Below are positions 46,472-55,269 of a DNA stretch of 64,000 bases, in pieces. The stretch is taken from assembly GCA_035620615.1 (NCBI GenBank), contig DASPGM010000005.1, positions 117,061 to 181,060 of the forward strand, in the 5' to 3' direction. Each line of letters starts with the position of its first letter. Positions within the stretch are counted from its first letter, which is position 1. The notes under the pieces were generated by a model that made no database searches, was not told the DNA's origin, and saw only the letters and a program-made list of their open reading frames with translations. Both the position numbers and the translations under genes were made by a program. Source of the DNA: CSP1-1 sp035620615. Lineage in GTDB: Archaea; Thermoproteota; Nitrososphaeria; Nitrososphaerales; Nitrosopumilaceae.

Positions 46472-46831
46472 TTACGGTGATTTTTCAATAATTTTTAAAA
46501 TCTTAAATGGTATTTTTCCAAAATCAGCTTCCCTAGAAGATGAAACCAGAAGGACGTTACCATCTGCCAAAGGAAAACTGTAGATAATTACCTTTTCTCT
46601 ATAAGATAATGAAAAACTTACAGGACCAAATTCCTTATCGAATTCATGACGCATTCTGACGCGTAATGCAATTTCCATAAACATCATTTCATCTTGCTTT
46701 TCGTTTTCTAGAGCCATCATTCCACTTTTCATGCCCCCTGCGATTAAATGACCACGTCCATTAATTACCCTAGCAGACCGCATATTTTGGTCAATCAGCA
46801 TTATCTTTTGACAAACTGCATCATAATCCAT
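46472..46831 (-). CDS. roadblock/profilin-like small protein (paralogue family, member B)
   Basis: 119 residues. 'NMRSARVINGRGHLIAGGMKSGMMALEN' and 'RMRHEFDKEFGPVSFSLSYREKVIIYSFPLADGNVLLVSSS' align with member A (45893). Divergent from the phaE gene with 54 nt between. It lacks the acidic DD of A after the Gly pair. Function unknown. Confidence 0.7.
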   Translation of the reverse strand: MDYDAVCQKIMLIDQNMRSARVINGRGHLIAGGMKSGMMALENEKQDEMMFMEIALRVRMRHEFDKEFGPVSFSLSYREKVIIYSFPLADGNVLLVSSSREADFGKIPFKILKIIEKSP

Positions 46832-46885
46832 GTTCTAAATAAAACATATCGATCTATTTATTGCGAGCTTTTGTAATATAAGTAC

Positions 46886-47458
46886 ATGAAAAATGACCTT
46901 CAAAAAGACCCTGCAGAGTTTTATAAGCATCTGTCCTTGTTTTGGACTGATTTGATTTATCTAATGTCTAGTAAACCACAAGCCTTAACATCGGTTGGCC
47001 CTATGAGAAATTTTGCTAGCAACGCAAAAAAAATTACCACCGAATTACTTGATGCAAACGAGGATTTGGCAGAGTTTAACAAGAGGTTGACAGAATACTA
47101 TCAACAGCTAGCAGATACATGGACAATTGCACAAAAAAAGGTCAATACAAAAATACCAGAGATACCAAACGACCAAGAGCAATTTGAGGCATACAAAAGA
47201 ATTTGGATAGATATTTTTGATAATGATTTTACAGAGTTATTTGATTCACATAAATTTGGAGAAAACTATGGAAAACTAGTTGCGAGTGAACTGGAGCTCT
47301 CTAAGCATTGGGAGCAAATGGTAAATGTTATGTTACAATCTGCTAATCTTCCAAACAAAAAAGAAATCGATGAAGTTTACAAAGAATTACATGCTCTACG
47401 AAAAAGAGTTTCAAAACTAGAATCACAGGCAAAGGAAACAAAAAGGAATATAGGATGA
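46886..47458 (+). CDS. phaE: PHA synthase subunit PhaE-like
   Basis: 190 residues, helical. It has 'AEFYKHLSLFWTDLIYLM' and 'YKRIWIDIFDNDFTELFDSHKFGENYGKL', then a C-terminal 'LPNKKEIDEVYKELHALRKRVSKLESQ' coiled coil, which is the PhaE signature region. PhaE forms the class III PHA synthase with PhaC. The TGA overlaps the phaC ATG (ATGA), so the two are co-translated. Confidence 0.92.
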   Translation: MKNDLQKDPAEFYKHLSLFWTDLIYLMSSKPQALTSVGPMRNFASNAKKITTELLDANEDLAEFNKRLTEYYQQLADTWTIAQKKVNTKIPEIPNDQEQFEAYKRIWIDIFDNDFTELFDSHKFGENYGKLVASELELSKHWEQMVNVMLQSANLPNKKEIDEVYKELHALRKRVSKLESQAKETKRNIG

Positions 47459-48528
47459 TTGAAGAAGGAAAAAGGCTAGACCCAAAACTTGTAGAAGAAT
47501 TTCTTAAGTTTGGGAAAAATATGGTAGAGGCCCCAAAGCTAGTACCTGCACCAGATGAAATTAGTTTAGAAGTTACAGAACATGAAGTGGCATATACTGA
47601 AGATAAAGTAAGGTTACTGCACTACAAACCAAGAACAACTAAACAAATCAAGACTCCATTAATAATCACATATGCATTAATTAACAGATATCACATTTTA
47701 GATATTCATCCTAAGAAAAGTTGGGTTAGAAACCTACTTGACCAAGGGATTGATGTGTACATGATAGATTGGGGCACACCAACTAATATGGATAAATATT
47801 TGGATTTGGATGATTATGTAAATGGTTATCTAGATAATTGTGTAGATTTTGTAAAAGGAGAATCTCAAGTTGACAATGTGTCACTTCAAGGATATTGTAC
47901 TGGTGGTACAATAGCAACTGTATATACTACACTTCATTCAGAAAAGGTTAGAAATTTTATTGCAACTGCTCCAGTCATTGATGGATGGCGTGATACTACA
48001 GTAGTAAGTAATCTTGCAAAACACATCGATGTAGATAAAATGGTGGATTCAATTGGAAATATGCCTCCAGAATTTATGTACTATTGTTTTTCAATTTTAA
48101 AACCCTTTGAGCAGGGTATTGAAAAATATGCCAATTTTTTTAGAAATATAGAAAATGAGAATTTTGTGGATAATTTTCTCAGGGTAGAAAAGTGGTTAGG
48201 AGATACTCCACCTATTCCTGGAGAGCTTTTCAAACAATGGATTAGAGATATTTATCACGATAATCTTCTCATTCAGGATAAAATGTACGTTGGTGGAAAA
48301 CAGGTTTCATTAAAAAATATCAACATGCCAATTTTTACACAAGTTGCAGTAGGAGATCATTTGGTATCTCCTGAATGCAGTATGCCATTGCATTATGCTG
48401 TGGGTAGTGAAGACAAAACACTTCGAATTTATCCTACTGGTCATGTTGGAATGATTGCAAGCTCACTTTCTCAAATGAAAGTACTTCCAGAGTTAGGTCA
48501 ATGGTTAAAAGAACACTCTGAAATTTAA
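47455..48528 (+). CDS. phaC: class III poly(3-hydroxyalkanoate) synthase subunit PhaC
   Basis: 357 residues. Lipase-like box G-Y-C-T-G-G with catalytic Cys148, then Asp301 in 'AVGDHLVSPEC' and His330 in 'TGHVGM', completing the triad. It polymerises hydroxyacyl-CoA to PHA for carbon storage. Length fits the PhaC of class III enzymes, which needs PhaE. Followed by a hairpin at 48540-48560. Confidence 0.97.
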   Translation: MIEEGKRLDPKLVEEFLKFGKNMVEAPKLVPAPDEISLEVTEHEVAYTEDKVRLLHYKPRTTKQIKTPLIITYALINRYHILDIHPKKSWVRNLLDQGIDVYMIDWGTPTNMDKYLDLDDYVNGYLDNCVDFVKGESQVDNVSLQGYCTGGTIATVYTTLHSEKVRNFIATAPVIDGWRDTTVVSNLAKHIDVDKMVDSIGNMPPEFMYYCFSILKPFEQGIEKYANFFRNIENENFVDNFLRVEKWLGDTPPIPGELFKQWIRDIYHDNLLIQDKMYVGGKQVSLKNINMPIFTQVAVGDHLVSPECSMPLHYAVGSEDKTLRIYPTGHVGMIASSLSQMKVLPELGQWLKEHSEI

Positions 48529-48539
48529 TAAAAATAGAA

Positions 48540-48560
48540 AAAAGAGAAAAAATCTCTTTT
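48540..48560. terminator. 8-bp hairpin between convergent phaC and phasin genes
   Basis: AAAAGAGA (48540-48547) and TCTCTTTT (48553-48560) form a perfect stem with a 5-nt A loop and T-rich ends on both strands. It sits between convergent stops and may terminate either transcript. Low GC keeps the stem weak. Confidence 0.35.
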
Positions 48561-48579
48561 GATTTTATACTTGGAGTCC

Positions 48580-49005
48580 CTAGTTTGTTTTTTGTGTGAA
48601 GGTACTAATCCAAGATTGCACTATGTTTTTGTTCAAATCAGCAAATGCTTTTGCATTCTCATTGAATGTCTTAATGTTTTGCTGGGTTGAATCAATTGCT
48701 GCTAAAGTAATTTTATTTTGTACATCGTAGGCTTTTACAACCTCGTCTGTAGTATCGCGAATTACTTTTAGTATTGCAGAAGGTATATTGGTTGTAATAC
48801 CTGCTTTAGTTGCATAGTCTTTTTGCAATTCAATAGTAGAATTGACTACATTCTCTACTGCATCAAGGTACTCTTGTTGTACGTTAGTTACTGATTGATG
48901 ATAACGTGGTACTGATTGCTTGATACCGTTAAAGTATTTGTCTACATTTTGCTGATAAACTGCAAATATATCTTTTTGACTAGTGGATTGTGCTGTGTTA
49001 CTCAT
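48580..49005 (-). CDS. phasin-like PHA granule protein
   Basis: 141 residues, all helical, no Cys, with 'YQQNVDKYFNGIKQSVPRYHQSVTNVQQEYLDAVENVVNSTIELQKDYATKAG', a long amphipathic helix typical of phasins that coat PHA granules. It sits next to the PHA synthase and the AbrB-type protein, 4 nt after the latter's stop. A second candidate phasin lies at 59219-59707. Confidence 0.8.
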   Translation of the reverse strand: MSNTAQSTSQKDIFAVYQQNVDKYFNGIKQSVPRYHQSVTNVQQEYLDAVENVVNSTIELQKDYATKAGITTNIPSAILKVIRDTTDEVVKAYDVQNKITLAAIDSTQQNIKTFNENAKAFADLNKNIVQSWISTFTQKTN

Positions 49006-49009
49006 ATTT

Positions 49010-49420
49010 TCACCCCCTCTTTGATTTCTTTTCTATAGGAAGAATTACAACTTGAACTAAGTCGCCTTCCTTTAATCCGAGCGCATCTCTTTCTGCCTCT
49101 GGAATTGAAATTCGGCCGTTACTTCCAACGGTCGTTTTATAAGCCCCCCAACTAAGGAAGTTGGGCATCATTTGTGCTATGTTAAACATTTTATCCATCC
49201 CCTTTGATTGCATTGAAGACATATTTTCCATAAAATTGGATTGAGCCTCGACAGTTTTGTTTGAGATTTCCTTTAATGTTTCTAAAGGATCAAATTGTTG
49301 ACTCTGAGGATTCATCATTGAACTAAAATTTTTCATAAATTCAGTTTGAGCTTTACCGCTTTTTTGTATCCATTCCTTGAACATTTCTGCCGGATTATAT
49401 TGGTAACTATTACCATTCAT
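49010..49420 (-). CDS. phasin-like/AbrB-type fusion protein of the PHA cluster
   Basis: 136 residues. Residues 1-85 are a helical phasin-like part ('MFKEWIQKSGKAQTEFMKNFSSMMNP' and 'TVEAQSNFMENMSS'). Residues about 92-130 form a SpoVT/AbrB domain ('TTVGSNGRISIPEAERDALGLKEGDLVQVVI'). Fusion of a granule-binding helix to a DNA-binding swapped-hairpin suggests a protein that couples PHA granules to DNA or to transcription. The role is inferred from the architecture. Confidence 0.75.
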   Translation of the reverse strand: MNGNSYQYNPAEMFKEWIQKSGKAQTEFMKNFSSMMNPQSQQFDPLETLKEISNKTVEAQSNFMENMSSMQSKGMDKMFNIAQMMPNFLSWGAYKTTVGSNGRISIPEAERDALGLKEGDLVQVVILPIEKKSKRG

Positions 49421-49463
49421 AGGTAATAGTAGGCATGTAGAGGTATTTAAACGATTTGGTCAT

Positions 49464-50252
49464 CTAGTTTTCTATGAAATCATGAACCAATTCTGAAAAT
49501 TTTTTGGGATCATCAACATAGGGAGTATGCCCGCAATTATCCATCATATAAAATCGGCAGTCTTGAATGCTAGATACAAACTCTTCAGAATATTTTATTG
49601 GTATTACAGGATCATCTTCTCCCCAGATTATCAGGGTAGGCACAGATATTTTTTGTAAAGATTGAGTGATTATCTCTGCATTTTTTAAACCAAGTAGAGT
49701 AGACATAAATGCCATTTTTGCATTTGGTAGTTTCATTCTTTCAACAAAATTTTCAATGATTTTAATGTTAATTGGCCTATGAGGGCCTGCCATCATTTGA
49801 AAGGCATTTTTTGCAATTTCAATATCTGGATACAATGCTGCCATGATATACGCATCTAATGCAGGAGTAGAATGTTTCATTATTCCAGAGGGAGAAACTA
49901 AAATCATTTTATCAATAAACTCATGGTGCTGAGAAACAAAGTTAGCGGTAATTTGACCACCAAGGGAGGAGCCAATAATATTGGTTTTAGTGATTCCTAA
50001 TTTTTGAAAAAAATTAGATACAAAGTTAGAGAAAAATTCTGTAGTATAATCTACCAGAGGTTTATCACTTTGACCAAATCCTATCAGATCGGGAACTATT
50101 ACCTTATAGTATTTACTAAATTCTGGGATTACAAATTCCCATCTTTCTGCAGAAGCACCAAGACCATGTAGTAATACAATAGATTTTTTGGAATTGCCTG
50201 ATTCTAAATAGCGAATTTTATTTCCGTCAATTGTGACGAATTTTTCTTCCAT
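49464..50252 (-). CDS. alpha/beta hydrolase (PHA-linked)
   Basis: 262 residues. Oxyanion 'VLLHGLGASAERW', nucleophile Ser in 'IIGSSLGGQITA', Asp in 'IIWGEDDPVIPIKYSEEF' and His in 'NCGHTPYVDDPKKF'. A complete lid-and-core hydrolase. It lies next to the PHA genes, so a role in PHA monomer release is possible, but the family has many substrates. Confidence 0.85.
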   Translation of the reverse strand: MEEKFVTIDGNKIRYLESGNSKKSIVLLHGLGASAERWEFVIPEFSKYYKVIVPDLIGFGQSDKPLVDYTTEFFSNFVSNFFQKLGITKTNIIGSSLGGQITANFVSQHHEFIDKMILVSPSGIMKHSTPALDAYIMAALYPDIEIAKNAFQMMAGPHRPINIKIIENFVERMKLPNAKMAFMSTLLGLKNAEIITQSLQKISVPTLIIWGEDDPVIPIKYSEEFVSSIQDCRFYMMDNCGHTPYVDDPKKFSELVHDFIEN

Positions 50253-50374
50253 CTACTCCAGCTGGCTGGATTTTTCATATAGATAAATTTTTGTGCGAAG
50301 TAATTGCAGTAAATTGTGAAATTTACCACGATAATTTGGGTTTAGTTTTTTAGTAGGGGATTGCAATATTCGAT

Positions 50375-50806
50375 ATGGTCAATAAGATAAAGAAAATACT
50401 TGTTCCTTTAGATGGATCTAAGAATTCTCTAAAAGGCCTCGACATGGCAATTACCATTGCAAGGCAATTTAATGCAATTATCGTTGGAATATGTGTGATA
50501 TATTCACCTCCAAGGTCTGAATTCATGAGCTCTGGTTCTGTTGAAAAAGGATCTTTTGAGCTTGTAAAAAAATTCATGAATGATGCCAAAACCAAGGCTG
50601 CTCAAAATGGTATCGTTTTTGATGGAAAGATTTCTTATGGAGATGTTGGATATAATATTCTAAAATTTGCGCATAATAAAAAGAATAAAATCGACATGAT
50701 AGTTATTTCTTCCAGAGGGAGGGGCACAATGAGGGAGATGTTTTTTGGCAGTGTATCACATCATATTTTACATGCATCAAAATTACCCATACTTGTAATA
50801 AAATAA
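50375..50806 (+). CDS. universal stress protein (UspA family)
   Basis: 143 residues. 'KILVPLDGSKNSLKGLDMAITIARQFNAIIVGICVIY' and the ATP-binding loop 'VISSRGRGTMREMFFGSVSHHILHASKLPILVIK' with G-x-x-G. A standard single-domain Usp without the N-terminal Cys pair seen in the other two. Separated by 122 nt from the hydrolase, which is on the opposite strand. Confidence 0.93.
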   Translation: MVNKIKKILVPLDGSKNSLKGLDMAITIARQFNAIIVGICVIYSPPRSEFMSSGSVEKGSFELVKKFMNDAKTKAAQNGIVFDGKISYGDVGYNILKFAHNKKNKIDMIVISSRGRGTMREMFFGSVSHHILHASKLPILVIK

Positions 50807-50880
50807 GTAGAAATCTAATTTTTTAATTAAGAATACGAGATAAAAGAATAAAAAAATAATTAGAAAAATTTTCCAATTAT

Positions 50881-51228
50881 TTATCGGAATTTGCGAACTT
50901 TTGAAATAATACCTGCATGGTTCGCTTTTGGATCGGTAGTGATATAGATAATGTGATTTTTTCCTGCAGGTAACGTAATACGCTTTACACGATCATACTC
51001 TGCTAGAACATATTTACATCTACCAATCTTTTTTGCTAAAGTCTTTCTCTGTTTCCATGCACGAGCTGCCATTACTAGTGATTGCTTACTTTCAGATTTT
51101 GAAAGAGTAGTTTTGACAGTTTTTCGGTGTGCTGAAATGACTATATTTCCGTTAAGTGATGCTATTGTTACATAACGGATGGATTTGCTAGTCTTGAGAA
51201 TTTTAGCTGCTAGGTTTCTAACGTCCAT
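50881..51228 (-). CDS. roadblock/profilin-like small protein (paralogue family, member C)
   Basis: 115 residues. 'SKSIRYVTIASLNGNIVISAHRKTVKTTLSKSESKQSLVMAARAWKQR', then 'IGRCKYVLAEYDRVKRITLPAGKNHIIYITTDP'. It pairs with member E (62703): both show 'IR..-...-GNI-IS', S/E-rich turn and 'AR-ALVEY' core. No known function. Confidence 0.65.
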   Translation of the reverse strand: MDVRNLAAKILKTSKSIRYVTIASLNGNIVISAHRKTVKTTLSKSESKQSLVMAARAWKQRKTLAKKIGRCKYVLAEYDRVKRITLPAGKNHIIYITTDPKANHAGIISKVRKFR

Positions 51229-51308
51229 AACATTTGATTATTTTGCTATGTTAAAGGTTTTTTGAATTATGAGTGATATTTATCTACAGGAATTTTCACT
51301 TCTGATTA

Positions 51309-52175
51309 GTGAAAAATACATCATTTTTTGCAATTATTGGTTTAGTTCTAATAATTTTTAGTTTTTATCCTATTTCTGCTGCAACTGTTTTTTATGCAAA
51401 TGGAGCATTTACTAAAAATGGGATTGAGTGGTGTGAGGAAAATAAACCTCTTTATGAGTTACTAGGAAACAAGTTTTTTGAACATCACAAGCATAGTATT
51501 GAATCTAGAGTTTGTGCAAATTTAATTGAGGATTCCTTATGGAGTTACACTGGTCCAGATAGATATGAAAAATTAATCGAGAGAAGTAGGTATTATTCTG
51601 AATTAGAAATTGTCGAAAGCAAAGAAGAAGCAAAAGTTGGAGTAGTTGACCCAAATCCTGCCAAAGTTCCTCTTAACACAACTGGAGATATTATTGAAAA
51701 AACCATAAAAGAAGAAATAATCCAGTCAGAAACTGAATCCACAGAAAAAGAAGCAGAGTCAATCAAAGAAAGTGAATCTCCAACCATCAATGAAACCGGT
51801 GGTGGATGCTTAATTGCAACTGCAGTATTTGGGTCAGAATTATCAACTAGTGTACAAATGCTAAGAGAAGTTAGAGACACAAAAATTATTAATTCTCAAG
51901 TTGGAAGTATGTTTTTAGCTGGATTTAACCAATTTTACTATTCATTTTCACCAACAATATCAGACATGGAGCGTCAAAGTCCTATCTTCAAAGAATTTAT
52001 AAAAATTACAATAACTCCACTCTTAACAACTTTATCGTTACTAAATCATGTAGATATGAATACAGATGGAGAAATAATTGGATGGGGAATTGGAATCATA
52101 TCACTAAATATAGGATTTTATTTTGGAATTCCATTTTTTATTGGCATACAATTAAAACGTAATTTACACAAATAA
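51309..52175 (+). CDS. secreted protein with C-terminal CFI-box-like sorting domain
   Basis: 288 residues, GTG start, signal peptide to about 24. A small extracellular domain with Cys ('NGIEWCEENKPLYELLGNKFFEHHKHS...RVCANL') and a Glu-rich linker (about 95-160), then from Cys167 the 122-residue domain GGCLIATAVFGSE, 'YYSFSPTISDMERQSP', transmembrane segment near 256-280 and basic tail. Third copy of this C-terminus in the window. Confidence 0.85.
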   Translation: MKNTSFFAIIGLVLIIFSFYPISAATVFYANGAFTKNGIEWCEENKPLYELLGNKFFEHHKHSIESRVCANLIEDSLWSYTGPDRYEKLIERSRYYSELEIVESKEEAKVGVVDPNPAKVPLNTTGDIIEKTIKEEIIQSETESTEKEAESIKESESPTINETGGGCLIATAVFGSELSTSVQMLREVRDTKIINSQVGSMFLAGFNQFYYSFSPTISDMERQSPIFKEFIKITITPLLTTLSLLNHVDMNTDGEIIGWGIGIISLNIGFYFGIPFFIGIQLKRNLHK

Positions 52176-52306
52176 TTTTTTCTAAAGAAATTTTTCAATT
52201 ATCAAGAAATCATTATGGTAGACCATTTCAATTCATTAAATTATTGTTTTTGGTAAATTTTAAAATGAACAAACATGACCATAATAATTCCACGTGAATA
52301 TTTATT

Positions 52307-53008
52307 ATGAAAATGCATCGTATGGGTAAAGTAAAAATGCATACAGAATATGGGGCACTTGGCTCAAAAGAAGATTTCCTTGATCGAGCCATTGATGCGC
52401 TTTCGGTTTTAAAAATATCAAATTCCTATCTTGAAACTACACTTGCAAAGGAAGATGCTAGTCAGAAGACTTTAACTACATTTTTGATGATTAAAAAATC
52501 CATATTAAAAATCGAGGCATTTTTAGATAGTGCTAAACATGAAGCAAAACATTCATCTAAAAATAGTGAACATCAATCTTCTGAGAATATCAAAAAAAGA
52601 TGGTTTGCTTTATCAGAATTAATGAGTATGGTAACTCCAAAAAATTGTCCCCCAAATATTATAATTAATTTACCAAAAAATGATTTTCAAATATTTGGAA
52701 ATTTTTACAAATTAGTAGTTGTTTTTTCAAATCTAGTTGAAAACTCTATTGCAGCAATGAAAAATAATGGGGTAATCAATATTTTTGCTAGAGAAGGAAC
52801 TGATTTTGTAATGATTGATTTGAAAGATTCTGGTCCTGGATTCCCGCCAGAAAGTCTAAAGAAAGTATTTTCCTCGTTGTTTACCACCAAGGCAGATGGA
52901 AATGGTTTAGGTCTAAAGGTAACAAAAAATATAATAGAAATGCATGGAGGAATGATTTCTGTTAGAAATAATCCAACAACTTTTTCAATTAAACTGCCAA
53001 AAAAATAA
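52307..53008 (+). CDS. sensor-type histidine kinase ATPase domain protein lacking an obvious H box
   Basis: 233 residues. HATPase_c core: N box 'FSNLVENSIAAM', G1 'DLKDSGPGFPPESL', G2 'GNGLGLKVTKNIIEMHGG'. The N-terminal 120 residues are helical but show no HisKA H-E-x-x-x-P motif. It may use a remote phosphoacceptor or bind ATP in another way. No response regulator adjacent. Confidence 0.8.
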   Translation: MKMHRMGKVKMHTEYGALGSKEDFLDRAIDALSVLKISNSYLETTLAKEDASQKTLTTFLMIKKSILKIEAFLDSAKHEAKHSSKNSEHQSSENIKKRWFALSELMSMVTPKNCPPNIIINLPKNDFQIFGNFYKLVVVFSNLVENSIAAMKNNGVINIFAREGTDFVMIDLKDSGPGFPPESLKKVFSSLFTTKADGNGLGLKVTKNIIEMHGGMISVRNNPTTFSIKLPKK

Positions 53009-53025
53009 GTTATTTTAAAAATTTA

Positions 53026-53403
53026 TTATGTAATTCCACTAAAAATATCTACAACTTTTGTAGCTAATTGTTCAATATCAACAGAGGGATTTGCAGATAT
53101 TAACAAGACAAATTTGCTAACAGGAAATGGAAAACTTACAAGAACTGCTTTATCTCGTCGTGCTGCGAGATAATTAATTGGTCCTAGAGATTGATCATAT
53201 TCTTTTCTAATAGATACTTTGGATACAAATTCCATAAATGATTTTAGTTTTGCTTCATCATCTTCTAATGGAGTTATTTCCTTTTTGAATCCCCCAGATA
53301 CTAGAGTGCCTACATCATTAATAATTCCTGCAAATCTAATTTCTTCTTGCTCTAGGAGTTTTTTACATTTATCGTCATATGCTTGATAATTAATTTCAGC
53401 CAA
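53026..53403 (-). CDS. roadblock/profilin-like small protein (paralogue family, member D)
   Basis: 125 residues. 'YDDKCKKLLEQEEIRFAGIINDVGTLVSGGFKKEITPLEDDEAK', then 'RKEYDQSLGPINYLAARRDKAVLVSFP...VLLISAN'. Very close to member A (45893) in both halves. It converges on the kinase-like gene. Confidence 0.72.
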   Translation of the reverse strand: MAEINYQAYDDKCKKLLEQEEIRFAGIINDVGTLVSGGFKKEITPLEDDEAKLKSFMEFVSKVSIRKEYDQSLGPINYLAARRDKAVLVSFPFPVSKFVLLISANPSVDIEQLATKVVDIFSGIT

Positions 53404-53451
53404 TTTTTCTCACCAAACGTAATATCATGAAAGATAAAAATCTAGCCAAAT

Positions 53452-54156
53452 TTATTCAAAATTCTTTTTTGATATAAGAAATAACTGAGATAGTAAATCA
53501 GAAACTTCTGTTTGAGAGTAATTTCCAAGATCAGATCTTTCAACTTTGATTCCCTTCCATGATGATGTATGCCATTTTCCAATTGGAAGGTTGTATTGAG
53601 TTACCTCAGGATTAAATGGATGAGGAATCATGTAAAGATACGGTTCATTATACTGCTCGTCTCCAGGGGAAATTCCAGTTCCAATTTGTTGGTCATTTTT
53701 TCCAGTAAACCATTCTACTGAAAAATCAAAGTGATGCGGCCATATATGAGCTAGTGTAAAATTTCCACTCAAAGTCATTCTGAAAAGCTCAATTGTTCTT
53801 TTTGCTTTAATTGCATAGCCATAAAATTGCGAAAGTTGGCCATGCTTAACATTATCAAGTTTAATTTCAGGCATTTTCAAGCTATATTTTTTTAAAATAA
53901 TTGATAATTTTTCTTGAATGTTATCTTTTGTAAGATCTATGAAATGACCTTCTTCATTATGAAAATAAAGGAGCTGGCCTGTTAGCAAATGGATTTTAAT
54001 TTCTGTTTTGTTATTGATTAGGCCAGTTGATATTTCATCATTTTCAAAAAATAATGCCTGATTGCCATCATGAGGAAGTGACTCTGTTTGTTGAGACTTT
54101 AATTCACCTAATGCCTTGCAAACATTATGAAGTTCTTTAATTTCAGAAGGATTCAT
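53452..54156 (-). CDS. DUF5996-like protein
   Basis: 234 residues. 'HIWPHHFDFSVEWFTGKNDQQIGTGISPGDEQYNEPYLYMIPHP' contains the DUF5996 pattern (P-H-H-F-D ... S-P-G-D-E ... E-P-Y-x-Y-x-x-P). No function is known. No signal peptide. Confidence 0.8.
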   Translation of the reverse strand: MNPSEIKELHNVCKALGELKSQQTESLPHDGNQALFFENDEISTGLINNKTEIKIHLLTGQLLYFHNEEGHFIDLTKDNIQEKLSIILKKYSLKMPEIKLDNVKHGQLSQFYGYAIKAKRTIELFRMTLSGNFTLAHIWPHHFDFSVEWFTGKNDQQIGTGISPGDEQYNEPYLYMIPHPFNPEVTQYNLPIGKWHTSSWKGIKVERSDLGNYSQTEVSDLLSQLFLISKKNFE

Positions 54157-54287
54157 TTTAAATCATAAACTCATTTGGTAGATAATTTATCCCGTATAAT
54201 AATAAAATGATAAATTGACAGTCAAGCAATTTTGTTTAAAAAAAATGGCAGAAACGTTATTAGTGTATTTTGAGGCAAATCCATTAC

Positions 54288-54794
54288 ATGTCTGATTTAG
54301 GAGATGGAGATTCTCCAAAAGATCCAACTGAGATTACTATTGCCAGATGGAGTGATCGATTTTTTGCTTGGCTAATTGACTATGTAATAATTTTTGGTAT
54401 AGCCTTTACTATTTTTTTTATTATAATCGGCACAGCAAATTTTGAAGAAATTATCAGAGGGGAGTTTGTATATTCTCGCTCTTTTGAATTTGCCCCAATC
54501 AGTATTGCATTTTTTGCATATTGGCTAATTTTAGAATATAAAACAGGTCAATCAATAGGGAAAATTGCTCTACATCTTAAAATTACAAATTTGAAAGGAG
54601 AATCTGCTGATTTTAAGAGTATCGTAATTTCAAGTGCAGGAAAAGCATTTCTACTTCCAGTTGATGTATTTTTTGGGCGTTTATTTACAAATAAAAAAAG
54701 GCAACGAATCTTCAACAGGTTGGGAAAAACGATCGTAATAAAAATTACAGATGATGAAAAAGATCTAAATAATATTACTTATAAAAAAGATTAA
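54288..54794 (+). CDS. RDD-family membrane protein
   Basis: About 168 residues from the ATG at 54288; an in-frame TTG at 54270 adds six. RDD domain: 'RFFAWLIDYVIIFGIAFTIFFIIIG', 'FFAYWLILEYKTGQSIGKIALHLKI' and 'AFLLPVDVFFG', giving three membrane helices. RDD proteins are thought to be transporters or envelope proteins; some act as Na+/H+ antiporters. Confidence 0.85.
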   Translation: MSDLGDGDSPKDPTEITIARWSDRFFAWLIDYVIIFGIAFTIFFIIIGTANFEEIIRGEFVYSRSFEFAPISIAFFAYWLILEYKTGQSIGKIALHLKITNLKGESADFKSIVISSAGKAFLLPVDVFFGRLFTNKKRQRIFNRLGKTIVIKITDDEKDLNNITYKKD

Positions 54795-55095
54795 AATTTT
54801 AAGTGATTTCCTTAATATGAGAAATTACATTTTAATGTCTATCGTGAAAAAGCACATTTTCGAACCAATAAGATGTAATAAAAAATAATGAAATAGTCTT
54901 TGTTTTGATTAGAATTTCAAACTTATACTTAAAATTTAAAAATATTTAGGATCTAAATCTTAAATTATCCAAATTTCAAAGGGCAAAAAAATATTATCAA
55001 TATAAACTAGTGAATTTCAGATTTTCGAAATTTGACCTGTTGGTAATAAATGAACACACTATTGATTATTATTGAGTTTTTTATCTTTTCAAATT
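54795..55095. other. AT-rich intergenic gap, no gene seen
   Basis: 300 nt between the RDD gene and the zinc protein at 55096. It holds only a 23-codon ATG frame near 54826 that lacks protein-like composition, and a short dyad TTTCGAAA near 55024. Nothing else is recognisable. Confidence 0.4.
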
Positions 55096-55266
55096 ATGAA
55101 TCCAAAACTTTGCAGACATTGCGGAGAGGAAAATTTAGAGGTTGACAAATGCAAGACATGCAATCAAGTCTTCAAATTTGTCTGTCCTGAATGCAATATT
55201 GTCTACGAAGAGCATCACTCAAACTGTAGCGATGCTAGGGTCATGCAAAAAATAATCATTGAATAG
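55096..55266 (+). CDS. small zinc-finger protein (56 aa)
   Basis: ATG at 55096; an in-frame TTG at 55072 adds eight residues of little interest. Three CxxC groups: 'CRHCGEEN', 'CKTCNQ', 'CPECN', with a final 'EEHHSNC'. A double zinc-ribbon pattern. It converges with the DUF1059 gene, leaving 3 nt. Confidence 0.7.
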   Translation: MNPKLCRHCGEENLEVDKCKTCNQVFKFVCPECNIVYEEHHSNCSDARVMQKIIIE

Positions 55267-55269
55267 GTT

